Shown: in pieces, positions 1-11,410 of the stretch | Position numbering within the stretch: the first letter of the stretch is position 1 | Layout: each line of letters starts with the position of its first letter | Assembly: GCA_965221595.1 (NCBI GenBank) | Contig: OZ244900.1 | Location: 3,472,001 to 3,536,000 of the forward strand | Length of the DNA: 64,000 nucleotides | Direction of reading: 5' to 3' | From: JAAXGX01 sp965221595 | GTDB lineage: Bacteria > Acidobacteriota > Vicinamibacteria > Vicinamibacterales > UBA8438 | The notes under the pieces: generated by a model | What the model was told of the DNA's origin: nothing | Seen by the model: the letters and a program-made list of their open reading frames with translations, nothing else | Database searches by the model: none | Program-made: the position numbers and the translations under genes

Positions 1-375
1 ATGGTGGGCGCCGCGGCACTGCTCGCCATACTGGCCGTGCCGGTCCACTGGTCGCGCAACGACCGCTGGGTGCAGTGGGCCAGGCTGTCCACGCACGTGC
101 TGAACGAGATTGGCCCCGTCGCCGCCCGGCTGCCGCCCGACCGCGTCGTGCAGCTGGACGACGACCGGAGCATCCGCACGAATCTCGACGCCGCGTTCGG
201 GACGTTGATCGAGGACGCCGTTGCGGTCCATACGGGGTTGACGCGGCGCGTATGGATCGAGCCGCCCGTGACCGCCTGGCGGGCAGCCGGACTCGTCGCG
301 CCGGAGCCGGAGGAGGTGGCCGCCCGCTTCGCGCTGCGCGACGGCGCGCTGGTGCGCGTGGCGGACGGTCCCTAG
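1..375 (+). CDS. C-terminal part of a membrane protein, 5' truncated by the window edge
   Basis: The frame is open from the first base and stops with TAG at 373-375. The first 15 or so residues are hydrophobic (run GAAALLAILAV) and look like the last transmembrane helix of a polytopic protein. About 105 soluble residues follow (WSRNDRWVQWARLSTHVLNE and onward). A terminal helix followed by an extracytoplasmic tail is common in GT39-like membrane glycosyltransferases, but no diagnostic motif is visible, so I give no function. The ATG at base 1 is probably internal. The downstream gap to 635 contains repeat copy A. Confidence 0.6.
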   Translation: MVGAAALLAILAVPVHWSRNDRWVQWARLSTHVLNEIGPVAARLPPDRVVQLDDDRSIRTNLDAAFGTLIEDAVAVHTGLTRRVWIEPPVTAWRAAGLVAPEPEEVAARFALRDGALVRVADGP

Positions 376-449
376 CAGGGAGCCCAGCCCCGTCTGCAGC
401 CGCGCGGCCGCGGGCACTTGTCGCCGGGCGCGGTTACGGATAGGCTAGA

Positions 450-607
450 CAGCCCGTGGCACAAGGCCCCACTGCGTTCGACGGGCGCTGCAGCCCGTCT
501 GCCGTCGTTGGTCCTCGGTCGAATACGCCCAACCTGCTCCCTTGTCGCGCCTCGTCAGCCGGGCGCCTCGCCCGTCTCGGTGCGACGCGGGGTTGCGCCA
601 CGGGCTG
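450..607 (+). repeat. Interspersed inverted-end repeat, copy A
   Basis: This 158-bp unit begins with CAGCCCGTGG (450-459) and ends with its exact reverse complement CCACGGGCTG (598-607). The inner part (TTCGACGGGCGCTGCA near 477-492, CCTCGGTCGAATA near 513-525, GTCGCGCCTCG near 544-554) matches copies at 22779-22934 and, inverted, 56035-56182. It fills most of the 259-bp gap before the molybdenum hydroxylase operon. No transposase gene is present, so it behaves like a small non-autonomous element or a REP-like structured repeat. That interpretation is an inference. Confidence 0.75.
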
Positions 608-634
608 CCAACAGCCAGTCTCCGGAGACCACAG

Positions 635-1110
635 ATGCCCCAAGTCACGATGACGGTCAACGGCCGCCAGCGCTCGGCCGACGTGGAACCGCGCCTGCTC
701 CTGGTCCACTTCCTGCGCGAGCACCTGAACCTGACGGGCGCGCACGTCGGGTGCGACACCAGCCAGTGCGGCGCCTGCACCGTGCTGCTCGATGGACGGA
801 GCGCGAAGTCGTGCACCATCTTCGCGGTCCAGGCCGACGGCTCCGAAGTGACCACGATTGAGGGGCTCGCCGACGGCGACCGGCTGCACCCGCTGCAGGA
901 AGGGTTCTGGGAGGAGCACGGCCTGCAGTGCGGCTACTGCACGCCCGGCATGATCATGTCGGCCGTCAATCTGCTGAACGACAACCCCGCACCGACGGAG
1001 CAGGACATCCGGGCCGGTCTCGACGGCAACCTTTGCCGTTGCACGGGCTACCAGCACATCGTCAACGCGGTGCAGCACGCCGCGGGCCGCGCGCGGGAGG
1101 GACAAGGCAC

Positions 1111-1114
<4 letters not shown>
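635..1114 (+). CDS. [2Fe-2S] small subunit of a molybdenum hydroxylase (CoxS/XDH family)
   Basis: This 159-residue protein carries the two iron-sulfur clusters that pass electrons from the molybdenum site to FAD in xanthine-dehydrogenase/CO-dehydrogenase-type hydroxylases. The N-terminal plant-ferredoxin domain has Cys40, Cys45, Cys48 and Cys60. The C-terminal helical domain has Cys99, Cys102, Cys134 and Cys136 (QCGYC and LCRC). Length is normal for the family. The ATG at 635 was chosen over an in-frame upstream start because GGAG lies 8 bases before it and the upstream stretch belongs to repeat A. Its stop overlaps the GTG start of the next gene (GTGA), which implies translational coupling in the operon 635-6717. 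Cytoplasmic; no signal peptide is seen. Confidence 0.95.
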
Positions 1115-3470
<2,356 letters not shown>

Positions 3471-3474
<4 letters not shown>

Positions 3475-4331
3475 TTCCGACCGCATTCGACTACTCGCGC
3501 GCGACGTCGCTCGACGACGCGGTCGCGCGGCTGCAGGCCGCCGGCGGCGCCGGCAAGCTGATTGCCGGCGGCCACAGCCTGGTGCCGTTGATGAAGCTGC
3601 GCCTGAGCGAGCCCGCCGTCCTCATCGACATCGGCCACATCCCGGATCTGGCGGGCATCCGCGAGTCGGATGGGGCGATCGAGATCGGCGCCGGCACCCG
3701 GCACCACGACGTGGCGACGTCCGCGCTGCTGCGCGAGCGCTGTCCCGTCGTGGCCGACACCGCCGCCGTCATCGGCGATCCGCAGGTCCGCAACCGGGGC
3801 ACGCTCGGCGGCAGCCTGGCGCATGCCGACCCGGCCGCCGACTACCCTGCCGCCATGCTGGCGGTGGACGCCGACCTGCACCTGCGCGGCCCCGACGGGT
3901 GGCGCGTCGTCAAGTCGCGCGACTTCTTCCAGGGCGTCTTCACCGTCGATCTCGCGGCGGACGAGATCCTGGCGAAGGTGACGTTCGCCCCGGCCCCGGC
4001 CTCAGCCTACGCCAAGCTCCACCAGCGCGCGTCGCGCTTCGCCATCGTGGGCGTGGCGGCGGCGCTCGAGGCCGCCGGCGGCACCATCCGGGCGGCCCGC
4101 GTGGGTCTGACGGGCGCCGCCTCGTGTCCGTCGCGCCTGGCTGGCGTCGAGGCGGCGCTGACGGGGCAGCCCGCGACGGCCGCGACCGTTGCCGCCGCCG
4201 CGCAGGGCGCCGGTGACGGGGTGGGCGAGATCAACGCCGACATCCACGGCAGCGCCGAGTACCGCCGCGCGATGATTCCGATCTTCACCCGCCGGGCGCT
4301 CGACGGCGCGCTGGCGCGCAGCGACAGCTAG
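3471..4331 (+). CDS. FAD-binding medium subunit of the molybdenum hydroxylase (CoxM-like)
   Basis: This 286-residue FAD subunit accepts electrons from the [2Fe-2S] protein. The N-terminal PCMH-type FAD domain shows AGGHSLVP (residues 32-39) and, about 75 residues later, TLGGSLAHADPAADYP, the two flavin-binding signatures of the family. The C-terminal part (KLHQRASRFAIVGVA onward) is the CO-dehydrogenase flavoprotein C-terminal domain. The start is GTG in a GTGA overlap with the upstream stop, with GGAGGA about 6 bases before it. It lies between the two large-subunit paralogues and presumably serves both, since no second FAD subunit is present. Confidence 0.94.
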
Positions 4332-4350
4332 GGCACGGGAGCCGGACACC

Positions 4351-6717
4351 ATGGCCGTATCACCCGTCCTCCCGAAGCTCGTCGGACAGCGTGTCAGGCG
4401 GCGCGAGGACCCGCGCCTGATCCAGGGCCGCGGGACCTACGTCGACGACGTCAAGCTCGCGGGCATGCTGCACCTCGCGTTCAAGCGCAGCGACGTCGCG
4501 CACGGGCGCATCCTGTCCATCGACACCCGCGCCGCGGAGGCGCTCGACGGCGTCGAGGCCGTGTACACCGGCGCACAGATGGCCGAGATGGTCGGCCCGC
4601 TGCCCACCCTGCTGCCGTTCCCGGCGCCCGAGCGCCGGGCGCTGGCAACCGGCGTCGTGCGCTACGTCGGCGAGCCGGTGGCCGTCGTCGTGGCCCGCGA
4701 CCGCTACGTGGCGCGCGACGCCGCGGACGCCGTCAGCGTGGAGTACGAGACGCTGCCGGTCGCGGTCGATCCCGAGCGGGCGATGACCGGTGACCCGGTC
4801 GTCCTCCACCCCGACTTCCCGAACAACCTGATGCTCGCGTCGCTGCCGATGGGCACCGGCGTGGGCGCCGACGGCGCAGCGGACGACGCTGCCGTCGAGC
4901 GGGCGTTCGCGGACGCCGAGGTCGTGATCTCGCAGCGCATGGTCAACCAGCGTCTCGCGCCGACGCCCCTCGAGCCGCGCGGCGTCGTCGCCCACTACGA
5001 GCCGGGCAAGGAAACGCTGACCATCTGGTCGTCGACCCAGTCCCCGCACCTGCTGCGCACGTTCATCGCCGCGCTGAACGGCATGGGCGAGGACCAGGTG
5101 CGCGCCATCGCGCCGGAGGTCGGCGGCGGCTTCGGCTGCAAGGGGGCCGGCTCGGCCGAGGAATGCGTGACCGCCGCGGTCTCGCGGCGCCTGGGCGTAC
5201 CGGTCAAGTGGGTGGAAGAGCGCTCGGAAGCGTTCCTGGCGACCACCCACGGCCGCGACCTCATCGGCTACGTCGACCTCGCGGCCCGCCGCGACGGGAC
5301 CGTCCTCGGGCTGAAGCTGCGGCTCGTGGCCGACATCGGCGCCTACAACATGATCTTCACCGCGGCCATCCCCACCTCGACGATGACGATGGCGAGCGGC
5401 AACTACGCCATCCCGGCCATCCGCGCGACGCTCAGCGAGGTATTCACGAACAAGACCCCGACGGACGCCTACCGCGGCGCGGGCCGCCCGGAGGGCATCT
5501 ACTTCGTCGAGCGGGCGATGGACATGCTGGCCCGCGAGCTGGGCATGGACCCGGCCGAGCTGCGGCGGAAGAACTTCATCCGGCCGGAGCAGTTTCCCTA
5601 CACCACACAGACGGGCGCAGTCTACGACTCGGGCGACTACGCCAAGGCCCTCGACCGCGCGCTGGAGAAGGCCGACTGGGAGCAGCTCAAGGCCGAGCGG
5701 GACGCCGCGCAAGCCGAAGGCCGGCTGGTGGGGCTGGGCCTGTCGATGTACGTGGAGGTGTGCGGCGCCGGCCCCTCGGCGGCGCTGCCGATGGGCGGCT
5801 GGGAGCACTCGCAGGTCACCGTCGAGCGCGACGGGCGCATCAGCGCCACGACCGGTGCTTCGCCGCACGGCCAGGGCAACGAGACCACCTTCGCCCAGAT
5901 GCTGGCCGACCAGTTCGGCGTGCCCCTGGAGCACATCACAGTCCATCACGGCGACACGGCAGTCGTGAAGCAGGGCACCCTGGGCACGGGCGGCAGCCGC
6001 TCGCAGGCTGTGGGCGGGGCCGCCCTGATGCTCGCCGGCGGCAAGGTCAAGGACAAGATGGCAAAGTTCGCGGCGCTGCTGCTCGAGGCGCACGAGGCCG
6101 ACCTGGTGTTCGAGCAGGGCCGCATCGGCGTCAAGGGCGCTCCGGCCGCCGCGAAGCCGTTTGCCGACGTGGCCGCCTACGCCTACCGGCCGCTCAGGCT
6201 GCCCGCGGGACTCGAACCCGGCCTGAGCGACGAAGCGTTCTTCGAGCCGGCCAACAACACCTACCCGTTCGGCTGCAACATCGCGCTGCTCGAGGTGGAT
6301 CGCGACACCGGCGAGCCGCGGCTGCTGCGGCTGGTGGCGGTCGACGACGCGGGCCGCCTGATCAACCCGCTGATCGTCGAGGGCCAGGTGCACGGCGGAC
6401 TGGCCCAGGGCATCGGCCAGGCGCTGGTCGAGGAGGTGGTCTACGGCGGCGACGGCCAGCCGTTGACCGGCTCGCTGATGGACTACGCCCTGCCGCGTGC
6501 AAGCGACTTCCCGCGCTTCGAGCTGGACGCCACCGTGACGCCGACCCCGTTGAACCCGCTGGGCGCCAAGGGCATCGGCGAGGCCGGCACGATCGGCTCC
6601 ACGCCCTGCGTCGTGTCGGCCGCCGTCGACGCCCTGAGCGGGTTCGGCGTGCGCCATGTCGACATGCTGCTGCGCCCCGAGAAGCTCTGGCGCATCATCC
6701 ACGGGGCGGGGGACTGA
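4351..6717 (+). CDS. Molybdopterin large subunit, form II CoxL-like hydroxylase (copy 2)
   Basis: This 788-residue paralogue of the 1111-3474 product is alignable end to end with only scattered substitutions. It keeps the form II loop AYRGAGR (373-379) and the catalytic Glu744 in GAKGIGEAGTIGS. One notable cluster of differences lies after the cofactor loop: GGGFGCKGAGSAEEC here against GGGFGSKINIYGEEY in copy 1. Those residues line the cofactor and substrate region, so the two copies may have different specificities or partners (inference). ATG start 19 bases after the FAD-subunit stop, with GGGAGCCGG upstream. There are no separate small or medium subunits, so it probably shares those of the operon. 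Confidence 0.94.
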   Translation: MAVSPVLPKLVGQRVRRREDPRLIQGRGTYVDDVKLAGMLHLAFKRSDVAHGRILSIDTRAAEALDGVEAVYTGAQMAEMVGPLPTLLPFPAPERRALATGVVRYVGEPVAVVVARDRYVARDAADAVSVEYETLPVAVDPERAMTGDPVVLHPDFPNNLMLASLPMGTGVGADGAADDAAVERAFADAEVVISQRMVNQRLAPTPLEPRGVVAHYEPGKETLTIWSSTQSPHLLRTFIAALNGMGEDQVRAIAPEVGGGFGCKGAGSAEECVTAAVSRRLGVPVKWVEERSEAFLATTHGRDLIGYVDLAARRDGTVLGLKLRLVADIGAYNMIFTAAIPTSTMTMASGNYAIPAIRATLSEVFTNKTPTDAYRGAGRPEGIYFVERAMDMLARELGMDPAELRRKNFIRPEQFPYTTQTGAVYDSGDYAKALDRALEKADWEQLKAERDAAQAEGRLVGLGLSMYVEVCGAGPSAALPMGGWEHSQVTVERDGRISATTGASPHGQGNETTFAQMLADQFGVPLEHITVHHGDTAVVKQGTLGTGGSRSQAVGGAALMLAGGKVKDKMAKFAALLLEAHEADLVFEQGRIGVKGAPAAAKPFADVAAYAYRPLRLPAGLEPGLSDEAFFEPANNTYPFGCNIALLEVDRDTGEPRLLRLVAVDDAGRLINPLIVEGQVHGGLAQGIGQALVEEVVYGGDGQPLTGSLMDYALPRASDFPRFELDATVTPTPLNPLGAKGIGEAGTIGSTPCVVSAAVDALSGFGVRHVDMLLRPEKLWRIIHGAGD

Positions 6718-6763
6718 TCGATCCGCGGCCTCGTCCAGCGCCGACCCTGAGACGATACAGACC

Positions 6764-8119
6764 ATGCGCTACCACGTTTTGCCGCTCATCGTCGCCGTCG
6801 CGGTCGTTGCCACCACCGCGCCGTTGCCAGCGAACGACTGGCCGGAGTGGCGCGGCGCCGGCCGCCTGGGGGTCTGGACGGACACCGGCGTCCTCGGCGA
6901 GTTCCCTGCAGAAGGCCTGACCGCCACCTGGCGCGTGCCCATCGGCGGCGGCTACGCGGGCCCGTCCGTGGCGGACGGCCGCGTCTTCGTGACCGACGCC
7001 CGGCGTGCGGACCCGCGCAGCACAGCGGTGGTCGAGCGCCTGCTCGCCCTCGACGAGGCGACCGGCGACGTCCTCTGGACCCGCGAGTGGGACACCAACT
7101 ACGCAGGGCTGCAGCTCATCTACGCGACCGGCCCGCGCGCGACGCCGACCGTCGACGGCGACCGCGTCTACACCGTCGGCGCCACGGGGAACCTGCTGGC
7201 GCTCCGCGTGGCGGACGGCAGCGTGCTGTGGCAGACGGACTACGTCCGCGACTTCAACGCCGCCATCCCCTCGTGGGGCATCTCCGGCGCGCCGCTCGTC
7301 GACGGCGACCGGCTCATCTGTCTCGTCGGCGGCGAGCCTGACGCCAAGGTCGTGGCCTTCGACAAGCGGACCGGCGAGGTCCTCTGGCAGGCGCTCTCGT
7401 CCGACTGGGAGCCGGGCTACGCGGCACCGATCCTGATCGACGCGGCCGGCACCCGCCAGCTCATCGTCTGGCACCCGCGCGCGATCAGCTCACTCGACCC
7501 CGAGACCGGCGCCGTCTACTGGGAAGTTCCCCACATCGTCGACATGGGCATGACGATCTCGACCGCAGTGCGGAGCGGGCCCTACCTGCTCGTGACCTCG
7601 CAGTGGGGCGGCGCCCGGATGCTGCGACTTGCCGAGTCCCATCCGGACGCGGCACTGGTCTGGGAGGGCGTCGGCCAGAGCGACCCGGAGTACGGCCGCG
7701 TCTTCGACACGCTCGACTCGGTGATGGGCACACCCGTCATCGAGGGCGACTACGTATACGGAGTAGACGGGCATGGTGTGCTGCGCTGTCTGGAGCTGCG
7801 GACAGGCCGACGCGTCTGGGAGACCGACGCCCTGATCGGCGCCCGCGCCAACCACGCCACGGCGTTCATCGTGCAGCACGGGGATCGCTACTTCATCAAT
7901 ACCGACGTGGGCGAGCTCGTGATCGCACGGCTCTCGCCGGCGGGCTACGACGAGGTCAGCCGCACGCACCTGATCGACCCCACCAGTCCGGTGACGCGGC
8001 GCCGCCCTCAGGGCCAGGGTCCTGTCGTGCACTGGTCGCACCCGGCGTACGCGAACCGCCACATCATCACTCGCAACGATGAGGAAATCGTCCGCTTCTC
8101 GCTCGCAAGCCGGCCCTAG
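6764..8119 (+). CDS. Exported PQQ-like beta-propeller protein
   Basis: This 451-residue secreted protein has an N-terminal signal peptide (LPLIVAVAVVATTAPLPAND) followed by the opening typical of PQQ-like propellers in soil bacteria (DWPEWRGAGRLGVW). Repeated blades read like VYTVGATGNLLALRVADGSVLWQ and KVVAFDKRTGEVLWQ. These repeats form a WD40-like scaffold; the set of residues for a true quinoprotein dehydrogenase is not evident, so a structural or BamB-like binding role is as likely as catalysis. The ATG at 6764 was chosen because the signal peptide starts there; the ribosome site (GAGACGATACAG) is weak. The last 41 bases overlap the next gene, suggesting coupled expression. Confidence 0.88.
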   Translation: MRYHVLPLIVAVAVVATTAPLPANDWPEWRGAGRLGVWTDTGVLGEFPAEGLTATWRVPIGGGYAGPSVADGRVFVTDARRADPRSTAVVERLLALDEATGDVLWTREWDTNYAGLQLIYATGPRATPTVDGDRVYTVGATGNLLALRVADGSVLWQTDYVRDFNAAIPSWGISGAPLVDGDRLICLVGGEPDAKVVAFDKRTGEVLWQALSSDWEPGYAAPILIDAAGTRQLIVWHPRAISSLDPETGAVYWEVPHIVDMGMTISTAVRSGPYLLVTSQWGGARMLRLAESHPDAALVWEGVGQSDPEYGRVFDTLDSVMGTPVIEGDYVYGVDGHGVLRCLELRTGRRVWETDALIGARANHATAFIVQHGDRYFINTDVGELVIARLSPAGYDEVSRTHLIDPTSPVTRRRPQGQGPVVHWSHPAYANRHIITRNDEEIVRFSLASRP

Positions 8120-9743
8120 CAGCCCGTGGCGTACTGCGGCGGCCCTGGTGCTTGCCGCGGCGGCGTCCAGCGGGCTGCCCGCGATTGCGGCCGGCGCGCC
8201 CGGGCAGGACGCGGCGCCGCGACTGATTGCGGTCATCGCCGACCTGCACATGGGCAGCGGTGACGCCGGCGACGACTTCAGATGGGCGGACGAGTTCGAG
8301 GGCTTCCTGCAGGCGCTCGACGCGGAAGGCGCGGGAGTCGCCGATCTCATCCTCAACGGCGACACCTTCGAGCTGGCGGCGGCCGACTGCGGCCGCGGCG
8401 ATCCCGCTCTGGGATGCACCGAGACGGAGGCGCTGGCCGCACTGGAGCGCGTGTTCGCGGCGCACGCGCGCGAGGTCGAGGCGCTGGCCACCTTCGCCCG
8501 TTCCGGCTCGAACCGCGTGGTCCTGGTAGCGGGCGACCACGATGCGGCCCTGCTCTTTCCCGCCGTGCGCGCCCGCGTCGAGCAGGCGCTGGGCGCACCC
8601 CGCGCGGCGGTGCCGGCGGCCGGCGCGTGGGCATCGTCCGACGGGCAGGTGTACGTCGAGCACGGACAGCAGATAGGCTGGCGCGCCGATCGCTTCGCGA
8701 ACTGGCCGGCGCCATTCGTCGAGCGCAACGGACGGCGGCACCTCGAGCGGCCGTGGGGCGCCCGCACGGCGGGAGCTCTGCTGCGGGAGCACGAGCAGCG
8801 CTATCCCGTGGCCGACAACTTCGCGGACGCCGGGGCGGGGTTGGTTTACGTCCTCGCCGCCGCGGGGACGACCGATCTCGGCGCGGCGGCGGCCGACCTC
8901 GTGCGCTACGTCCTCTTCAGGATGCCCTGGCAGCAGTTCCGCGTCGATCTCGACGTCGGCGACGTACAGCCGCCGGCCTGGGACCTGGCGGCCGTGCGCG
9001 CGCAGGGGCCGTCGTTCCTGGTCGACTCGCTGCCGGACGACGCCCCGTTCGAACCCCTGGCGCGGCGAGCCCTGGAGGCGGGCAGCCTCGCGCCGCTGAT
9101 GGACACCCTCGGCAGCGACGAGCTGACAGCACTCTGCGACTACCGCGCCGCCCTGCGCCGGGCGCGCCGGCGCTTCGAGCGCTACCTGACGCAGACCGAT
9201 CCGCTGGGTCCGCCGGTGGCGGAGTGCCCCCGCCTGCCGCACAGCCGGGGCGGGCAGTTCGACTACTTCTGGCGCACCCGCGACCTGGTCTACGGCCGCC
9301 GCCTCGCAACCGTGCAGGCCGCTCTGCCGGACCGCGGCCGGCCCATCGCCGTCTTCGTCCACGGCCACACGCAACTGGTCGACTGGCGCCAGCGCGTGCT
9401 GCTGTCGACCAGCCAGGGACGGCCGGTCATCGTGGACGGCTTCTCGCCGGTACGCGACGCGCTCATGCCGGTGGTGGTCAACGGCGGGGCGTGGCAGCGC
9501 ACCATCACGCCGGTCCAGTTCGAGCGGCTGCGGGCCGCCGCCGACCTGTCCGCCGCCGAGCTGCTGCGCGCGTTGCGTCCGGAGCACCTCGCGCCCTGCT
9601 ATAGCTTCGTGCAGATCGACCCCTACGAGGGAACGCCCGCGGCCCCGCGGGTCCGTTACTGGCGCCAGGCGGATGGCGGCGCCTGGGAGCTGGCCGGCGA
9701 CTGCGGCCGGGAGCCCGAGCTGCCATCCGGCGGCACCCGCTGA
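8079..9743 (+). CDS. Secreted calcineurin-like metallophosphoesterase
   Basis: This is a 554-residue predicted exported phosphoesterase. After a signal-like stretch (RTAAALVLAAAASSGLPAIAA) it shows the ordered metal ligands of the calcineurin-like fold: DLH (Asp55, His57), NGD (92-94), GDHD in place of the usual GNHD, a lone histidine in VEHGQQ, and the C-terminal HGHT. Substrate unknown. The ATG lies inside the preceding gene (41-base overlap). The first 17 residues before the hydrophobic core are long, but no better in-frame start is seen. Codons 14-34 overlap an imperfect CAGCCCGTGG...CCAGCGGGCTG pair (8120-8178) that resembles the ends of the interspersed repeat. Confidence 0.85.
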   Translation: MRKSSASRSQAGPSSPWRTAAALVLAAAASSGLPAIAAGAPGQDAAPRLIAVIADLHMGSGDAGDDFRWADEFEGFLQALDAEGAGVADLILNGDTFELAAADCGRGDPALGCTETEALAALERVFAAHAREVEALATFARSGSNRVVLVAGDHDAALLFPAVRARVEQALGAPRAAVPAAGAWASSDGQVYVEHGQQIGWRADRFANWPAPFVERNGRRHLERPWGARTAGALLREHEQRYPVADNFADAGAGLVYVLAAAGTTDLGAAAADLVRYVLFRMPWQQFRVDLDVGDVQPPAWDLAAVRAQGPSFLVDSLPDDAPFEPLARRALEAGSLAPLMDTLGSDELTALCDYRAALRRARRRFERYLTQTDPLGPPVAECPRLPHSRGGQFDYFWRTRDLVYGRRLATVQAALPDRGRPIAVFVHGHTQLVDWRQRVLLSTSQGRPVIVDGFSPVRDALMPVVVNGGAWQRTITPVQFERLRAAADLSAAELLRALRPEHLAPCYSFVQIDPYEGTPAAPRVRYWRQADGGAWELAGDCGREPELPSGGTR

Positions 9744-9763
9744 CGGCGCCATGAGCGGCAGCT

Positions 9764-10693
9764 TCAGGTCGCACCCGGAACCTCGTCGCCGCCCCCGAGC
9801 GTTTCCACCAGGGTGACCAGCGCCGACAGGTCGTCGCGGCCCCGGCCCTGCCCGTGGAGGCCGTTGACGAGCTGCATCGTGAGGGCGCCGGCGGGCAGCG
9901 CGACGCCCAGGTCGTGCGCCAGCTGCAGGGCGATGTCGAGGTCCTTGTGGTACAGGCGGCTCTCGATACCGCCGTCGAAGTCGCGCCGCGCCATCCGCTC
10001 GCCGAAGAAGTCGAGTACGCGGCTCGACGCCATCCCCGCCAGCAGCGCGGCGCGGACCTGACCGGGGTCGAGGCCGGCGCGCCGCGCAAGCGTCAGAGCC
10101 TCAGCCACGCCCTGCGCCGTCACCAGCAGCAGGAGCTGGTTGCACGCCTTGGTCGCCTGACCGGCGCCGTGCCCGCCCATGTGGCGCACGGCCGCGCCGA
10201 GACAGTCGAGCAGCGGCCGCACGCGCGCCAGGACATCGGCCTGCCCCCCCACCATGATCGAGAGCGTGCCGTCCCGGGCGCCCTGCGGTCCGCCGGACAC
10301 CGGTGCGTCGAGCATGTCGATTCCGCGCTCGGCCAGTGCCGCCGCCATCGTCCGCGTCGCCGCCGGATCGATGGTGCTCGCATCGATGACCACGGTGCCC
10401 GGCCGCGCCCCGTGCACGACCCCGTCGGCGCCGAGCAACACCGCCTCGACATCGGCAGTGCCGGTCACCATGGTGAAGACCGCGTCGCAGCCGGCCGCCA
10501 GCTCGGCCGGGGTCGCCGCGACTGCGGCGCCCTGGTCGACCAGCGGCTCGCACGACGCTGCGCGCCGCGCGTAAACCTTCAGCGCGTGACCACCACGCAA
10601 CAAGTTGGCGGCCATCGGGCGCCCCATGGCGCCGAGACCGATGAAGCCGACCCGCCTCTTGGCCGGGATCGCAACCGGGGACCCGCCGGACAC
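9764..10693 (-). CDS. 3-hydroxyisobutyrate dehydrogenase-family NAD(P)-dependent oxidoreductase
   Basis: This 309-residue beta-hydroxyacid dehydrogenase oxidises or reduces a short hydroxyacid or semialdehyde using NAD(P). The Rossmann motif VGFIGLGAMG is at 15-24, the substrate-binding DAPVSGG at 129-135, and the catalytic lysine is Lys182 in ATKACNQ. The C-terminal all-helical domain is complete and the length is normal. Candidates within the family include 3-hydroxyisobutyrate, tartronate-semialdehyde and 6-phosphogluconate-like dehydrogenases. Tartronate-semialdehyde would fit a genome with glycolate oxidase, but that is speculation. The start is GTG at 10693 with no clear ribosome site. 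It is convergent with the phosphoesterase gene and divergent from the gene at 10740. Confidence 0.9.
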   Translation of the reverse strand: MSGGSPVAIPAKRRVGFIGLGAMGRPMAANLLRGGHALKVYARRAASCEPLVDQGAAVAATPAELAAGCDAVFTMVTGTADVEAVLLGADGVVHGARPGTVVIDASTIDPAATRTMAAALAERGIDMLDAPVSGGPQGARDGTLSIMVGGQADVLARVRPLLDCLGAAVRHMGGHGAGQATKACNQLLLLVTAQGVAEALTLARRAGLDPGQVRAALLAGMASSRVLDFFGERMARRDFDGGIESRLYHKDLDIALQLAHDLGVALPAGALTMQLVNGLHGQGRGRDDLSALVTLVETLGGGDEVPGAT

Positions 10694-10739
10694 GCGGATA
10701 CGATACCATTGGCGCCGACACGCACCAGGGAGGGAGACG

Positions 10740-11393
10740 ATGAGTCATCGAGACGCCCGGCGCCTGCCGATCGCGGTGCTGCTCGCCGGTATCGTCCTGC
10801 TGCTCATGCAAGCCATGCCTGCCACAGCCCAGGACCGGATGCCCCCGATTCCGGAAGACCGGATGACGCCGGAGCAGAAGGCGGCCGTCGAGGAGTTCAA
10901 GCGCGTACGCCAGCGGCCGGACATCAGCGGCCCGTTCGTCCCGCTGCTGCGGAGCCCCGAGATGCTGAGCCGGGCCCGCAACGTGGGTGACTACGCGCGC
11001 TACGGCAGCGTGCTGCCGCCGCGGCTCAGCGAGTTCGTCATCCTGCTGACAGCGCGGCACTGGACCCAGAACTACGAGTGGGCGGCGCACGCGGGGATCG
11101 CCGAGCGCGAGGGGCTCGACCCGGCCATCATCGCGGCCGTCGCCGACGGGCGGCGTCCCGCCGCGATGGCCGACGACGAGGCGGTGCTCTACGACTTCTG
11201 CACCGAGCTGTTCCACAACCAGGGGGTGAGCGACCCGACCTACGCCCGGATGGTCGCGGCGTTCGACGAGATCGGCGTCATCGACACCATCGGCATCATG
11301 GGCTACTACTCGATGCTGGCAATGGTGATGAACACCGCGCGCACCCCGCTGCGGGAGGGCGTCGAACCGGGGCTCGCGCCGTTCCCGCGCTGA
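10740..11393 (+). CDS. Exported carboxymuconolactone decarboxylase-like (AhpD-fold) protein
   Basis: This 217-residue protein has a clear signal peptide (LPIAVLLAGIVLLLMQAMPATAQ). The CMD-like helical domain follows, with HWTQNYEWAAHAG carrying Glu113 and His117. The CxxC pair of peroxidase-type AhpD proteins is absent, so a thiol-peroxidase role is unlikely. Secreted members of this family are common in soil Acidobacteria and their reaction is unknown. ATG at 10740 with a strong AGGGAGGGA ribosome site. The next gene (tannase family) starts 18 bases downstream, so the two are probably co-transcribed and may act on the same aromatic or ester substrates (inference). Confidence 0.88.
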   Translation: MSHRDARRLPIAVLLAGIVLLLMQAMPATAQDRMPPIPEDRMTPEQKAAVEEFKRVRQRPDISGPFVPLLRSPEMLSRARNVGDYARYGSVLPPRLSEFVILLTARHWTQNYEWAAHAGIAEREGLDPAIIAAVADGRRPAAMADDEAVLYDFCTELFHNQGVSDPTYARMVAAFDEIGVIDTIGIMGYYSMLAMVMNTARTPLREGVEPGLAPFPR

Positions 11394-11410
11394 TCCGCAG
11401 GAGGGCTGCC

